A stretch of DNA of 64,000 bases from JBBDMC01 sp963775235 (GCA_963775235.1 CAVZHY010000001.1:1-64000), one strand, 5' to 3'; counted from the first letter of the stretch, positions 8,282-16,074 are shown. The notes: a model not told the origin generated them from the letters alone. Numbers and translations are program-made.

Positions 8282-8295
8282 CCCCCGATCGGGGG
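8282..8295. repeat. Perfect 14-bp palindrome CCCCCGATCGGGGG
   Basis: A perfect palindrome lies between the stop of the amidotransferase-like gene and the start of the dsrE gene, next to the T6 inverted repeat. With only a short turn it could form a GC hairpin in the transcript, but no T-run follows on the minus strand, so a simple intrinsic terminator is not supported. It may lower read-through from the upstream gene or be a protein-binding site. Confidence 0.4.
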
Positions 8296-8328
8296 CCGGC
8301 CTTAACGACTGTCGGCCTTCGAGTGCCG

Positions 8329-9027
8329 TCACGGCGTCTCGGGCATCCATTGCGCGATGCCAACCAGTCCCACCATGATACGTGTCAGGGCTTGCGCCAC
8401 GTTCGCTTGGTTGGCCCGCAGTTCGGCGAGGGCCTCGGCGGTGCCGTCGGGCGCTTCGTCGGAGGCCATGATCAGGTCCTCGATCATTGCCGATTTGATG
8501 CCCGGGTGGCCGAGAAATCCGAGTGCCCGGTTGCCGACCTGGAAGACGACCGGCTCGCCTGATTGGCCGGTCGCAAAAACCTCGGCCGCGTCCGGAAGTA
8601 CGGGCCGGTCACGCATGAAGATGGCAACCGGAAAGTGAGCGGGCAGGTGCCCGTCAAGGGCACCGGGCATGGCGCGCGCGGTCCCGACCGTGAAGCGCAG
8701 TGGCGCCTCCTCGGCCCCGCCGCCGGCGGCAATGGCAAGGATAACCGCGCCGACGCCGATGCCCACCACCGGCAGATCGCGCGCGAGGAAATCGGTGGTG
8801 AGGCGCAGCTCGGCCGCAAGGCTGGGGATCAGGGGACCGCTCACCACGCCGAGCGCGCCTGCACCAAGGATGATCAAACCGTCGTAGTCGTCCGCGCTCT
8901 CGGGTACGCGCCCGCCGGCGACAAACGGGCGGCAATAGCGAAAGCGGATCGAGCGCGCTTCGAGGTGATCCTCGATGAGGCCGAGATAATCCGCTTCTAT
9001 ATGCTGAAGGACGCAAACGGTTTTCAA
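8329..9027 (-). CDS. Class I glutamine amidotransferase-like protein lacking the catalytic Cys
   Basis: The 232-residue protein has the GATase fold, with YDGLIILGAGALGVVSGPL and the nucleophile elbow DLPVVGIGVGAVILA. In active enzymes the elbow reads GICLGAQ; here the cysteine position is Gly91, so the glutaminase site is missing. The histidine region FLGHPG remains. It probably begins with TTG at 9027, preceded by GGAG at a good distance. Amidotransferase-like genes occur beside lipoate-assembly genes in sHdr loci, so a structural or binding role there is likely. The sequence itself is intact, so the loss is not an indel artefact. Confidence 0.78.
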   Translation of the reverse strand: MKTVCVLQHIEADYLGLIEDHLEARSIRFRYCRPFVAGGRVPESADDYDGLIILGAGALGVVSGPLIPSLAAELRLTTDFLARDLPVVGIGVGAVILAIAAGGGAEEAPLRFTVGTARAMPGALDGHLPAHFPVAIFMRDRPVLPDAAEVFATGQSGEPVVFQVGNRALGFLGHPGIKSAMIEDLIMASDEAPDGTAEALAELRANQANVAQALTRIMVGLVGIAQWMPETP

Positions 9028-9068
9028 CGGGCGTGCTCCGCCGGTCGGTGGACAAGCGCACGCATGGA

Positions 9069-9090
9069 CATATCACTTTTTTGCGATATG
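9069..9090. promoter_or_regulatory. Inverted repeat CATATC-N10-GATATG, candidate sHdrR operator 2
   Basis: A perfect 6-bp inverted repeat with a T6 centre lies in the 96-base gap between the divergent genes at 9027 and 9124. Its core resembles the repeat at 8255-8275. Placed between two divergent starts it could control both transcripts. The binding protein is not known from sequence; sHdrR, encoded nearby, is the obvious candidate. Confidence 0.5.
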
Positions 9091-9123
9091 AAAGGCGCGA
9101 ACGAAAGGTGAGGGGAGGGAGCC

Positions 9124-9351
9124 ATGGGTATTGTCGACGTCGTCATTCACGTTGACGAAACGATCGATCACGATCGCCGCACCCGGATTGCCGGAACGGT
9201 CCGGGCGCACAATGGCGTCGCCGGCGTCGCCCACCACGACGAGAAGCCGCATCTGATGATCGTCGAGTACGATCCGGCAGCGGTTACCGCTCAGACGCTG
9301 CTGAAGGTCGTGCTCGACGAGGGTGTGCACGCCGAGCTTGTCGGCCTGTAA
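9124..9351 (+). CDS. Small HMA-fold-like protein without metal-binding cysteines
   Basis: The 75-residue protein follows a strong GAGGGGAGGGA ribosome site. The pattern GIVDVVIHVDETI, RIAGTVRAHNGVAGVAHH, PHLMIVEYDP and AQTLLKVVLDEGVHAELVGL is the beta-alpha-beta-beta-alpha-beta plan of heavy-metal-associated domains. The CxxC metal site is absent and there is no cysteine at all. It is the only plus-strand gene within the sulfur island. It diverges from the amidotransferase-like gene and converges on the lipoate ligase with an 11-base gap. A partner or regulator role is possible. I know no assigned function. Confidence 0.7.
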   Translation: MGIVDVVIHVDETIDHDRRTRIAGTVRAHNGVAGVAHHDEKPHLMIVEYDPAAVTAQTLLKVVLDEGVHAELVGL

Positions 9352-9362
9352 GCACGAGGCCG

Positions 9363-10439
9363 TCAGCCTGCGGGTTCGACCGCCGCCATAACGGCGGCGG
9401 CGATGTCGGCCGGCTCGACGCCGGGTATGTCGAGCTTCAGTTGTTTCTGTCCCGCGGTGGCTGCCGCGGCCAGGGCGTCCGGTTCGAGCTTCGTCCCCAC
9501 CAGAGCCGCAGCGAGACGATCGACACCGTCCTCCGGCAGGCAGGTGAAGTCCCCCGACAGCATCAGATCGGCGACGGCGCCGTCGCGCGCGACGAGGTGG
9601 GCACGGATGAGGCCGCCCTTCGACTTGTAGGCGCTTTCGGTGAGGTGGGTGCCGGCGGCGATCTTGACGCCGAGCGCGGTGAACTTGCGGCCCTGGCGGT
9701 TTGTCCAGGCCGGATCGGACAGTGCGGCTTCCTGTTTCTCGATGGCGCGCCGCTCCTTGTCGGTCGGCTCGGCCGTCACCGCCGTCACCCCCAGCGCCCT
9801 CTCACAATGGCCGAGGAACAGCTCCTTGACGTGGTCCCGGCTCGGCACGGTGGCGAGCTCCTTCGTCATGGTCGTCATGTAGTCGTCGAGGGTGGTCTTC
9901 AGCTTGTCGCGGAATTTCTCCGACGGCACCTTGAGACAGCGGGCCATCGTCGCGGTATCGAAGTCGAACATGAACGAGCCGACCATGACAGTGGCCTCGC
10001 CGATCGAAGCGGCGCCGGTGCCGCCGATCTTGCGGCCGGCGACCTGGATGTCGTTGATCGGGCGGTATTCGGCGTTCACGCCAATCTGTCGATAGGTCCT
10101 GACCGCGGGCTCGATGAACATCGGATAGAGATTGACGGCGTACTCGGGCGCCTTGGCGCGCGGGTACATGAAATGGAAGAACATCTGGTTCTGGTCGAGA
10201 TAGACGGCGCCGCCGCCGACGCGGCGGCGAATGATGGGCAGCTGCGCTTCGGCGCAGAACGCCTCATCGACTTCCTCGGCGATCTCCTGATGGATGCCGA
10301 CGCAGACGTAGGGCTCGGTCGGATTGACCAGCGACAGGACCGGATCGTCCTCGGGGCCGAGGGCGGTCGCGAGGCCGTGGTAGACGGCCTGGCTGGTCAG
10401 CGCCGGCACGTAGCCGAAGTCGATGACCCTCAGGCGCAT
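9363..10439 (-). CDS. Lipoate-protein ligase for LbpA (sLpl type)
   Basis: The 358-residue protein has the lipoate/biotin ligase fold. RRRVGGGAVYLDQNQ is the LplA substrate loop and NDIQVAGRKIGGTG carries the conserved lysine, K137. The C-terminal 110 residues look like the accessory domain, so this is a fused catalytic-plus-accessory form. It starts at ATG 10439 behind GGAGGGA. In sHdr bacteria a dedicated ligase of this kind attaches octanoate or lipoate to LbpA rather than to 2-oxoacid dehydrogenases. LbpA at 1091-1541 is the likely target. The lipS1/lipS2 sulfur-insertion genes usually found with it are not in the window. Confidence 0.87.
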   Translation of the reverse strand: MRLRVIDFGYVPALTSQAVYHGLATALGPEDDPVLSLVNPTEPYVCVGIHQEIAEEVDEAFCAEAQLPIIRRRVGGGAVYLDQNQMFFHFMYPRAKAPEYAVNLYPMFIEPAVRTYRQIGVNAEYRPINDIQVAGRKIGGTGAASIGEATVMVGSFMFDFDTATMARCLKVPSEKFRDKLKTTLDDYMTTMTKELATVPSRDHVKELFLGHCERALGVTAVTAEPTDKERRAIEKQEAALSDPAWTNRQGRKFTALGVKIAAGTHLTESAYKSKGGLIRAHLVARDGAVADLMLSGDFTCLPEDGVDRLAAALVGTKLEPDALAAAATAGQKQLKLDIPGVEPADIAAAVMAAVEPAG

Positions 10440-10476
10440 GGGCGGTCCCTCCTCCCTCGTGCGCCAAGGTTGCGCT

Positions 10477-10836
10477 TCAGCGCGCGCAGAAGGCCCGATA
10501 GAGCGAGTCGATGATCTCGATCACTTCCGGCCGGGCGATCGAATAATACACGTTCTTTCCCTCGCGCCGCGCCTCGACCAGGTCATCGGCGCGGAGCCGA
10601 GCCAACTGCTGGGAAATGAACGCCTGCCGCAGCTTCAGCCGCTGCTCGATCTCGCCGACGCTTTTTTCGCCGTCGACGAGGAGGCACAGGATCACGAGGC
10701 GGGTCTCGTGGGCGAGCGCCTTCAGAAACGCGCTGGCTTCGCGTGCATTGTCGAGCAGGTCATCGGCCGCAACTCGAGATTTCGGGCGACCGACGGTGCC
10801 TGCGGGAAGATCTACGCTTGTTGCCATCGTTCGCAT
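10477..10836 (-). CDS. shdrR: ArsR-family sulfane-sulfur-responsive repressor sHdrR
   Basis: The protein is a winged-helix ArsR regulator of about 119 residues. KALAHETRLVILCLLVDGEK and ISQQLARLRADDLVEARREG mark helices and wing. Two cysteines stand at C51 in VILCLL and C117 in LYRAFC, matching the cysteine pair by which SqrR/BigR-type repressors sense polysulfide. Start choice lies between ATGs at 10836 and 10827; the longer open frame to 10989 is unlikely. It is encoded directly upstream of the lipoate ligase, 37 bases away. By family knowledge it represses the sHdr genes until oxidised sulfur species link the cysteines. Confidence 0.86.
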   Translation of the reverse strand: MRTMATSVDLPAGTVGRPKSRVAADDLLDNAREASAFLKALAHETRLVILCLLVDGEKSVGEIEQRLKLRQAFISQQLARLRADDLVEARREGKNVYYSIARPEVIEIIDSLYRAFCAR

Positions 10837-11266
10837 CCGAAACCGTTCAGCCGACAGTAGATATTCGCGATCGGCGGGAAAGTCCAACCGCTGGAAGATT
10901 GGCGCCTCAATCGGGCCGGACATCAGGCGCCTTCCGTGGGAGTGCTCCCAAGGCATTCGCGCCGCACGCTGCGTTGAAGGTTTCGACATAGGCGGGCAAG
11001 AGGCATGCCGGTTAAAGCAGCGTGGACCGCAACTCGTTCACCTGGTCCTCTTTTTGTCATTTCGCGCGACCAAAGAGCGGTAGTGCGCCTGTCCAATCTC
11101 CTCTCCATCTATTCGCTGAAATCGACCTCAATCCACCTACCTTGCGCTGGAGCTGCGTAAGTTATCCATTGTTGCAGCCGGCCGTTCGGCCTACCATCGC
11201 GGGTGGGGGAGACACACCGAACGGTGCTGGGGGACACGACGTCTAAATGCAAGGGAGGAATTCAGC
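10837..11266. other. Intergenic region between shdrR and the PQQ dehydrogenase gene
   Basis: These 430 bases separate two divergent genes and must hold their promoters. I see no convincing gene in either strand. A small GGCCG-TT-CGGCC hairpin lies near 11182. The sequence AAGGGAGGA at 11251-11259 is the ribosome site for the downstream dehydrogenase. I could not pick out a reliable -35/-10 pair, and no copy of the T6 inverted repeat is present. Confidence 0.5.
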
Positions 11267-12979
11267 ATGAAAGCGCAATCGTTCCTATGGGCCGGCGGCT
11301 TATCGGCGGCTCTTCTCGGCTCAACGGCGGCCGGAGCCTTGGCAGCCGAGGTGACATCGGACCAGCTGTTGAACGCCGCGAAGGACACTCAGAACTGGCT
11401 GATGAACCATCGGACCTACGACGGCCATCGCTATTCGCCGTTGGACGTGCTCACGAAAGACAACGTGAAGGACCTGAAGATGGCCTATGCCGTCGCCATC
11501 GGCGGGGCCCATGGCAACGAGTATCTTGAAGCTACGCCGCTCGCCGAGGACGGCAACCTCTACCTCACCGACTATTGGGGCGTGGTCTACAAGATCGATG
11601 GCTCGAACGGGAAGGTCGGGCGCATCGTGTGGACGGCCGACCCGGGTCAGGAGAAGGCCGCCACCAATCGCGGCGTTGCGCTGTGGGGCAACCTCGTGGT
11701 CTCGGCGGCAAATTCGCCGGCCCGTTTGGAGGGCATCAACAAGGACACCGGCGAGATTCTCTGGGAAACCAATGTTCAGGGCGATCAGCCGAATCTGCAG
11801 CTTACGGGTGCACCTCTCGCGATAAAGGATAAGATCATTCTCGGCGCGGCGGGTGGTGACTCGGGCTCGCGGGATTGGATCTCTGGGTTCGATGCCAAGA
11901 CCGGGAAGATGCTGTGGCAGGACTATAACATCCCTGCTCCCGGCGAGCCGGGCAGCGAAACCTGGAAAGGCGACAACAATGCCTGGAAGACAGGCGGTGG
12001 CGCCATGTATGTCACCGGCACCTACGATCCCGACCTCAATCTGACCTACTGGGGGACGGGCAATCCTGTTCCGATGTTCGACAATGCCTACCGGCCCGGA
12101 GACAACCTCTACACCAATAGCGCCACCGCCCGGAATCCCGACACCGGCGAGATGAAGTGGTATTTTCAGTACACGCCGGGCGACATGTGGGACTATGACG
12201 AGGAGGGGGTACAACTCCTAGTAAACACCGCCATTAATGGCCAAAGCCAGCAGATATTGTTGCACGCGGGCCGTAACGGATTTCTCTACGCCCTCGATCC
12301 CACCAACGGCAACTTCATCGCCGGCAACGCCTATGTTGATGTGAACTGGACCGCGGGCCTTGACTCCAAGACTGGCAAGCCGGTCGATTACGATCCCAAC
12401 AAGGATCTACAGACGTATGCCGGAGCCGCGACGGTCACCCGCGGCGGCGGCGCAAAGCCCGTATGCCCCACGATCGCTGGCGCCAACAACTTCTGGCCGC
12501 CGTCCTTCAGCGACAAGACGAACCTCTTATACATTCCGGCAATGACAGGCTGCGTCGACCTGCACGTCGACACCTCTAAGGAGACGCCCGACAAGCCTGG
12601 CCAGGGTGGCGCCTATGTGGTGTCGAGCCGATTGGAGAGCGATATGGCGGCCGCCGATCCCTCAACGCAAAAGGTGGTCAAACGCGAGCACCTCGCCTAT
12701 CCCAACTATTCCGGTGCGGTAACAACCGGAGGTGGTTTGGTCTTCACCGGCCTTGCTGATGGTTCTCTGGTAGCGCTCGATGATACCAGCTTGCAACAGC
12801 TCTGGTCCGTGAACTTGGGCACCGGGATAACCGCTCCTCCGATTGTCTTTGGCGTCGGAGGGAAGGAGTATGTAGCAATCCTCACCGGGCCGAGCGGCGC
12901 CCTGAAGACAAAGCTGGCTGCGACGCCGGAACTCTCCGAGATGCGGAACGGGACCTTCCTGTTCGTCTTCGGACTGTAG
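11267..12979 (+). CDS. PQQ-dependent alcohol dehydrogenase with lanthanide-type active site
   Basis: The 570-residue periplasmic quinoprotein has a signal peptide of about 26 residues and then an eight-bladed propeller with repeats such as FDAKTGKMLW and ALDPTNGNF. Catalytic Asp309 lies in MWDYDEEG, and Asp311 two residues later is the mark of lanthanide-using XoxF/ExaF-type enzymes. Asn266 in GTGNP is conserved. The usual metal-ligand Glu is replaced by Asp198 in GGDSGSRD. The vicinal Cys-Cys pair of methanol dehydrogenases is absent; AATNRG stands in its place. A GGAGG ribosome site precedes the ATG. The cytochrome c encoded at 13875 may accept its electrons. The substrate is unknown: an alcohol or aldehyde is likely. 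Confidence 0.9.
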   Translation: MKAQSFLWAGGLSAALLGSTAAGALAAEVTSDQLLNAAKDTQNWLMNHRTYDGHRYSPLDVLTKDNVKDLKMAYAVAIGGAHGNEYLEATPLAEDGNLYLTDYWGVVYKIDGSNGKVGRIVWTADPGQEKAATNRGVALWGNLVVSAANSPARLEGINKDTGEILWETNVQGDQPNLQLTGAPLAIKDKIILGAAGGDSGSRDWISGFDAKTGKMLWQDYNIPAPGEPGSETWKGDNNAWKTGGGAMYVTGTYDPDLNLTYWGTGNPVPMFDNAYRPGDNLYTNSATARNPDTGEMKWYFQYTPGDMWDYDEEGVQLLVNTAINGQSQQILLHAGRNGFLYALDPTNGNFIAGNAYVDVNWTAGLDSKTGKPVDYDPNKDLQTYAGAATVTRGGGAKPVCPTIAGANNFWPPSFSDKTNLLYIPAMTGCVDLHVDTSKETPDKPGQGGAYVVSSRLESDMAAADPSTQKVVKREHLAYPNYSGAVTTGGGLVFTGLADGSLVALDDTSLQQLWSVNLGTGITAPPIVFGVGGKEYVAILTGPSGALKTKLAATPELSEMRNGTFLFVFGL

Positions 12980-12987
12980 CTAGAGCC

Positions 12988-13036
12988 GCGGCGCCTGGCA
13001 GGGCACCGCCATCGGGCGTTGCCCGCCCGGCGCCGC
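12988..13036. terminator. Two-tier hairpin between convergent genes
   Basis: The outer arms GCGGCGCC (12988-12995) and GGCGCCGC (13029-13036) pair perfectly, and an inner GGGCA/TGCCC pair (13001-13005 with 13020-13024) extends the structure. It starts 9 bases after the dehydrogenase stop and ends at the stop of the opposite gene. No T-run is present, so termination is inferred from position only. Confidence 0.35.
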
Positions 13037-13750
13037 TCACCCTCGCTGGCGCATTTCGAAGCGCGTAATGCTCTCGAACTCTCCGACGGTCGGCTCTCCG
13101 TTGACTGGATCGTATTGACGTTGCCCTGGCTTACGCAGAAATCGATTTTCGAGCCGGTACGAGATACCGTCCGCGGTCTTTGTGCAGGATTCCTTGACGA
13201 AGGTGCCGTTCACCGCGCTTTCCCCGGGACCAGGGGGAAGTTCAGTACAGTCCCATCCGTTGGCATCGAAACGGTTCCGCAGGAACGTCCCCAAGAGGTA
13301 AGCATCGGCGCGATCGGTGGACTTGTCGCGAGCATCGCTCACTATTCTGAGCCCACGAATGATACCTTTCTCATCAACGAGAACGGAGAGGATCGCCGGG
13401 TATTCGTATACCTTTGTGCCAGCATTCTGCTCGACCATGAGATCGAGATTGTTGGCTCTGGCCCAATATTCCAGTTCATCGTCGTAGCGGAAATAGATTT
13501 CACGCAGTCCGTCCGGCTCCGGCTCGCACTGGCCAAAATCGGCAAGCTTGGCAAGGGGAAACGACGGAGGCCCGCCATTGGTGCCGCAGGCAAAGTCGGC
13601 AAACATGTTAAGCTGGCCGAGGGTCTGCAGCTCGGCGCCCAACTTGATCTTCCAAACGTCCGGGTGCACCGGCTGAGCGCTTGCGCCATTCGCAACCAGA
13701 AGCGGTACCAGCGACGTGGCGGCCAGCGCCATTTTCAGCTTCATGGCCAT
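13037..13750 (-). CDS. Hypothetical secreted protein
   Basis: The 237-residue protein starts MAMKLKMALAATSLVPLLVA followed by NGASAQP, a clear signal peptide. The mature part has four cysteines (FACGTN, GQCEPE, WDCTEL, ESCTKT) that could form two disulfides. It also has tryptophan- and tyrosine-rich segments such as REIYFRYDDELEYWAR. I do not recognise the family. It converges on the PQQ dehydrogenase gene and diverges from the cytochrome c gene, so it may belong to the same periplasmic system, but no direct evidence shows this. A GGAGGATGCC sequence close to the ATG supports the start. Confidence 0.7.
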   Translation of the reverse strand: MAMKLKMALAATSLVPLLVANGASAQPVHPDVWKIKLGAELQTLGQLNMFADFACGTNGGPPSFPLAKLADFGQCEPEPDGLREIYFRYDDELEYWARANNLDLMVEQNAGTKVYEYPAILSVLVDEKGIIRGLRIVSDARDKSTDRADAYLLGTFLRNRFDANGWDCTELPPGPGESAVNGTFVKESCTKTADGISYRLENRFLRKPGQRQYDPVNGEPTVGEFESITRFEMRQRG

Positions 13751-13874
13751 GGCATCCTCCAGTTGGGGTCCAACGCCAACCGACCGAGCGACCTCTCCCC
13801 CGCACTGCCGAATGTACCCCTTTCTTGCATGGATTTAGGCTCCCGGAACCGCCGCCCTTGAAAAGGAAGACAAG

Positions 13875-14363
13875 ATGATCCGCCTCCCCCCGTTTGCTCT
13901 GATTTTCATGTTCGGCATCGCGTCGGTGAGCGCTCAGGCGCAGGACAGCAGTTATGGCGAGCAGGTCTTCTTCGATAAAGCCCAATGCAACCAGTGCCAT
14001 GGCTGGTCAGGTAACGGTCAGGGCGACGACCCGCGTCAGTCGGGAGCGAACTTGCGAGATTCGAAGCTTAACCGCGACCAAATAGTAGAAACGGTGTCCT
14101 GCGGCCGACCGGGCACAGGAATGCCCCATTTCGACAAGTTTGCATACACCGACAAACGCTGCTACGGCGCCACAGCGGCAGATCTCGGTGACCAGGTCCC
14201 GCCGATCCCACCATCGAGTTACCTGGCCAAGCGTGACATTCAAGCGGTCGCCGACTACCTCCTCAACAATATCGTCGGCAAAGGGCAGGTCACCTACCAG
14301 GACTGCACCGCTCATTTCGGCGACGGGGCTAGTGACTGTGAGGCATATAAGCAGGCTCAGTAA
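13875..14363 (+). CDS. Periplasmic c-type cytochrome
   Basis: The 162-residue protein has a signal peptide (cleavage after SVSAQA) and one haem c site, CNQCH, at residues 38-42. The probable axial methionine is in GRPGTGMPHFDKF. A second half ends QAVADYLLNNIVGKG, the usual last helix of class I cytochromes c. Two extra cysteines in QDCTAHFGDGASDCEAY near the end could form a disulfide. It follows the PQQ dehydrogenase on the same strand after an opposite-strand gene and may be its electron acceptor, as XoxG is for XoxF; this is inference. Confidence 0.85.
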   Translation: MIRLPPFALIFMFGIASVSAQAQDSSYGEQVFFDKAQCNQCHGWSGNGQGDDPRQSGANLRDSKLNRDQIVETVSCGRPGTGMPHFDKFAYTDKRCYGATAADLGDQVPPIPPSSYLAKRDIQAVADYLLNNIVGKGQVTYQDCTAHFGDGASDCEAYKQAQ

Positions 14364-14424
14364 GCGCGCCGCGCAAGGTCTGTCAGGATTGAGGCGTCCT
14401 CACTGCGGCCGGAATCCCCATCGC

Positions 14425-15211
14425 GTGGCCTTTTCCCGCGCGAGCATCGCGATGGCGGCCGTGACGACTGGGGTAGTCATGCTGACCACCGCGCCGTCGC
14501 CGGCCGGTCAGCCGGCCCAGACGGCGTCATTTCTCGCCGGGGAGACCAAGGATTGCGCGCGTTGCACTCTCGACGGCGCTAATCTGAAGCGATTCGACCT
14601 CGCCAGCGCCGATCTGGCCGGCGCCTCTCTTGTCGGGGCGGTGCTTCACCGCGCCAAGCTCGGCCATGCCAGCCTTGATGGGGCCGACCTTACCGATGCG
14701 AACCTCAACCTCACCGATCTAAAAGGCGCCTCGCTGGCCAATGCCACTTTGGTCCGGACACTTCTCTACGGTACCGATGCCAGCGGTGCTACCCTCGCCG
14801 GCGCTAATCTGGAAGATGGTAAGCTGCAACATGCACGACTCTGGAAGACGGAGCTACGAGGAGCGGATTTAGACCGTGCCTTCCTGAGCGCCGCCAGCCT
14901 CGACGACGCGAAGTCTTGGCAATGCCACTTTTGTGCAAGCCAATCTTGAGGACGCGCGCCTGCCTCGGGTCAAGGCGGAGGGCGTTAGTTTCCGCGGTGC
15001 GGGGCTCGTCCGCGCGATCCTTACTGATGCCGATCTCCGGGGGGCCGATTTCTCGGGGGCCGACCTTTACGCCGCCGATTTGTCCGGCGCTGATCTGACC
15101 GGCGCCGATTTTTCGGGCGCTCGTTTGACTCGGGCTAACCTTTCGGACGCCAAGCTTGCCGGAGTTCGATTCACGGAAGCCACCATGCCGGATGGCACCA
15201 TCCATCCTTGA
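14425..15211 (+). pseudogene. Secreted pentapeptide-repeat protein, frameshifted
   Basis: The start is either GTG 14425 or ATG 14452, both giving a signal-like N-terminus. About 40 pentapeptides of the A(D/N)LxG type follow, for example LDGADLTDANLNLTDLKGAS. One extra T near 14916 turns KLGNATFVQANLEDA into a premature stop at 14949, and the repeat resumes at once in the next frame to 15211. Corrected, the protein has about 255-260 residues. Pentapeptide proteins form right-handed beta helices; a role cannot be named. A stop in an otherwise regular repeat may be a sequencing indel or a recent mutation. A CARC pair before the first repeat is notable. Confidence 0.7.
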
Positions 15212-15339
15212 GGCTACTGCGACCGGCAACGATCGGCTGCGGCATCATCTATGGTCAGGCGATGGAGATGCGCCCCCCCCAGCATCTTCACTGAACGCAG
15301 ATTCGAAGCGGGGTCCCGCCGAGTGACATCGTTTGATTC

Positions 15340-16060
15340 AATCCCCCCGTGGTGATTCAGCGGGGGTGTCCGTCGTCAGAACGAACGGGACGTTTGATCT
15401 TTCCTGTGATTGGAGGGTTGGGCTCATCGGGGGTTGGAGTTAAGCCGGTTGGTTTTGGTGGCGCAACGGCGGTTCCGGATGGTCATTTCCTTGATGCATT
15501 TTCTCCTTTCGATAATGGCCTAAGTAGATGTCGGCGGGCTCAGATTGGCGAGGCTCTCGTGGTAGCGGTGGTGGCTGTAATGGTCGACGAAGGCTTCGAG
15601 GTGTCGGATAACGTACAGAATCTTTCGCACTTTCAGGACTGGCGGCTCCTTCTAGAATGAAGGAGCGAGCGATGAACGACGAGGGTGTGAAGGCGATGGG
15701 CCAGGTGATCCATATCGACGAGGCCAAGATCCGGGATCATTTGGGGGGAGATGGTTCGTGGAACGGTCGAGGAGACGCTCAATGCCCTGCTGGATGCCGA
15801 GGCCGACCGACTGTGTGGTGCTGGGCGATACGAGCGCAGCGAGGCTCGCCAGGATACAGGGGGCGGGCAGCCATGAACGGACGCTGCAGACCACGGCCGG
15901 CGACGTCAATTTGAAGGTGCCGAAGCTACGGCGCCAGACGTTTTCGAGGTCGCCCGGCGGGAAGTAGTTCTCGAGCAGGACCCGGTTCTTAAGGGTCTGG
16001 TGCCAACGCTCGATCTTGCCGTGGGTCTGGGGATGAAGCAGTGCGCCAATCCGTTCGATT
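15340..16060. mobile_element. Nested insertion-sequence remnants: IS3-type transposase split by an IS256-type fragment
   Basis: On the minus strand HPQTHGKIERWHQTLKNRVL and LLENYFPPGDLE (about 16050-15955) are the end of an IS3-family integrase domain. Its continuation, HLEAFVDHYSHHRYHESLAN followed by PADIYLG, lies at about 15610-15500. Between them, on the plus strand, 15672-15949 encodes an IS256-type transposase N-terminus (MNDEGVKAMGQVIHIDEAKI, then TVEETLNALLDAEADRLCGA, then GDVNLKVPKLRRQTF) in three shifted frames. A CCCCCG/CGGGGG hairpin at 15344-15366 may mark an IS end. All pieces are broken, so no active transposase is expected. Confidence 0.7.
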
Positions 16061-16074
16061 CGTGGCTTCCAACC

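Noticed and set aside
14580..15200. Tandem-like GC repeats
   Set aside because: They are explained by the pentapeptide-repeat protein and are not an array or satellite.
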